Assembly (NCBI RefSeq): GCF_011742165.1
Contig: NZ_JAAQTO010000004.1
Span: 1 to 64,000 of the forward strand
Source: Billgrantia bachuensis
GTDB lineage: Bacteria > Pseudomonadota > Gammaproteobacteria > Pseudomonadales > Halomonadaceae
Direction: 5' to 3'
DNA: 64,000 nt
Shown here: in pieces, positions 63,152-64,000 of the stretch
Position numbering within the stretch: the first letter of the stretch is position 1
Layout of the letters: every line of letters starts with the position of its first letter
Notes under the pieces: generated by a model
What the model was told of the DNA's origin: nothing
The model's input: only the letters and a program-made list of their open reading frames with translations
Database searches by the model: none
Made by a program: the position numbers and the translations under genes

Positions 63152-63970
63152 TTATAGTAGGGCCAGCTCACTGTCGGGAATGTCGGTCACCAGCATGTGG
63201 CCCGGGCTGTGGGTAATGGCGAATTCGATACCGGCATTCATCAGAACCTGCTGAGGCGTTACCCCGCAGGCCCAAAAAACCGGTAACTCACCCTCACCCA
63301 CCGATACCGCTTCCCCGAAGTCCGGGGAGCGCATGTCCGCAATTCCAATTCGAGAAGGGTCGCCCAGGTGCACCGGGGCACCATGCGCCTGGGGAAAGCG
63401 TGTCGTGATCTGGATGGCACGAATGGCGTCAGTAGCCTTCATCGGGCGCATCGACACCACCAGGTTGCCAGCGAAGCCCCCTGCGGCCACCAGAGGAAGC
63501 GAGGTTCGGTACATGGGTACGTTGCGCCCCTCCTCGATGTGCCGAACCGGCACCCCGGCCTGCCGCAGGGCATGCTCGAAGGTAAACGAACACCCCAGCG
63601 CGAAGGTCACGAGGTCGTCGCGCCACTCCGCATCGACGTGGCTGACAGTTGCCTGTAGATGGCCCTCGCGGAAGATGCGATAGGCGGGAACGTCGCAAGC
63701 GATATCGAGATCGCTACCGAGCGTGGCGCAACTGCGTGCGCCCGGCTCGCTGACGGCTAGCAAGGGGCAAGGTTTCGGGTTCGCCTGGCAGAATCGCAAA
63801 AAGCCATTTGCCTGCGGCTCGGGAAGGATGACGAGATTGGCTTGCACGAAGCCATAGGCCAGCCCAGCAGTGGGCGCCTGCAAGCGGCCCTCTCGCGCCG
63901 CCCTGCGAACCTCGGCAGGAGAAGAATGGGCCGTAGGAAGAATGGAATCGTCCGGGCGGGGAGTCGTCAT
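63152..63970 (-). CDS. DUF1445 putative hydro-lyase (YcsI / D-glutamate cyclase-like)
   Basis: The 272-residue protein has the DUF1445 signatures [26 protein letters not shown] (about 25-50), [17 protein letters not shown] (about 61-77), [13 protein letters not shown] (about 122-134), NVPMYRT, and [15 protein letters not shown] (about 252-266). Members include D-glutamate cyclase, which makes 5-oxo-D-proline, and other lyases of unknown substrate. It is the first gene seen of the operon with TRAP system 3, DUF2848 and amidase. An amide- or lactam-containing compound would fit all of them. Confidence 0.85.
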   Translation of the reverse strand: MTTPRPDDSILPTAHSSPAEVRRAAREGRLQAPTAGLAYGFVQANLVILPEPQANGFLRFCQANPKPCPLLAVSEPGARSCATLGSDLDIACDVPAYRIFREGHLQATVSHVDAEWRDDLVTFALGCSFTFEHALRQAGVPVRHIEEGRNVPMYRTSLPLVAAGGFAGNLVVSMRPMKATDAIRAIQITTRFPQAHGAPVHLGDPSRIGIADMRSPDFGEAVSVGEGELPVFWACGVTPQQVLMNAGIEFAITHSPGHMLVTDIPDSELALL

Positions 63971-64000
63971 CGATCGACCTCACTGACGTTTCCCTTCAGT

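Overview
The window looks like a chromosomal piece of a high-GC halophilic gammaproteobacterium, most likely Halomonas or a close relative. This rests on the thrS-infC-rpmI-rplT-pheS-pheT-ihfA order, the aa3 oxidase cluster with a cytochrome c-tailed subunit II, the DUF2788, DUF2489, DUF2909 and DUF2970 small proteins, and the number of TRAP transporters. No phage, insertion sequence or CRISPR array was seen.

Bases 1-20 kb are housekeeping: a nucleotide 5'-monophosphate nucleosidase (ppnN), a flavodoxin, the translation block (ihfA, pheT, pheS, rplT, rpmI, infC, thrS), an OmpA-type lipoprotein, and the cytochrome c oxidase cluster. The oxidase cluster holds ctaC, ctaD, ctaG, ctaE, SURF1, ctaA and cyoE. 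infC appears to start at an ATC codon. A tRNA-Pro(GGG) at 20.9 kb ends this part.

Bases 21-56 kb form a dense catabolic region for acid sugars. Three kinases of the DUF1537 family sit in three separate modules. Module 1 (21-36.5 kb) holds kduD, an L-fuconate/rhamnonate-type route (dehydratase, SDR, fumarylacetoacetate-hydrolase family), an altronate dehydratase, a TRAP importer, and a D-threonate pair (dtnK plus pdxA2). A FadR-type regulator and three copies of a 17-bp motif link these units. Module 2 (37-50 kb) holds a D-apionate-type pathway (ApnO-like, RuBisCO-like protein, OiaK-like). A second TRAP operon with three dehydrogenases faces it. The two operons share a nearly identical 59-bp promoter region in opposite orientation, so one regulator probably controls both. 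A hipBA pair with two textbook HipB operators sits between them. Module 3 (50-56 kb) is a full tetronate pathway (ltnD, otnK, otnC, otnI, denD) that diverges from a LacI regulator over a perfect 28-bp palindrome.

Bases 56-64 kb hold a 36-codon gene, an unknown gene paired with a HTH regulator behind an inverted repeat, and an operon for an unknown amide or hydroxy-acid. That operon contains DUF1445, TRAP, DUF2848, amidase and membrane-protein genes. Its TRAP large permease is interrupted by an in-frame TAA.

In overall logic, TRAP systems import sugar acids, dehydrogenases and dehydratases convert them, and DUF1537 kinases phosphorylate them. PdxA-like, class II aldolase and RuBisCO-like enzymes then cleave them to central metabolites. 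Substrate names are family-level inferences.
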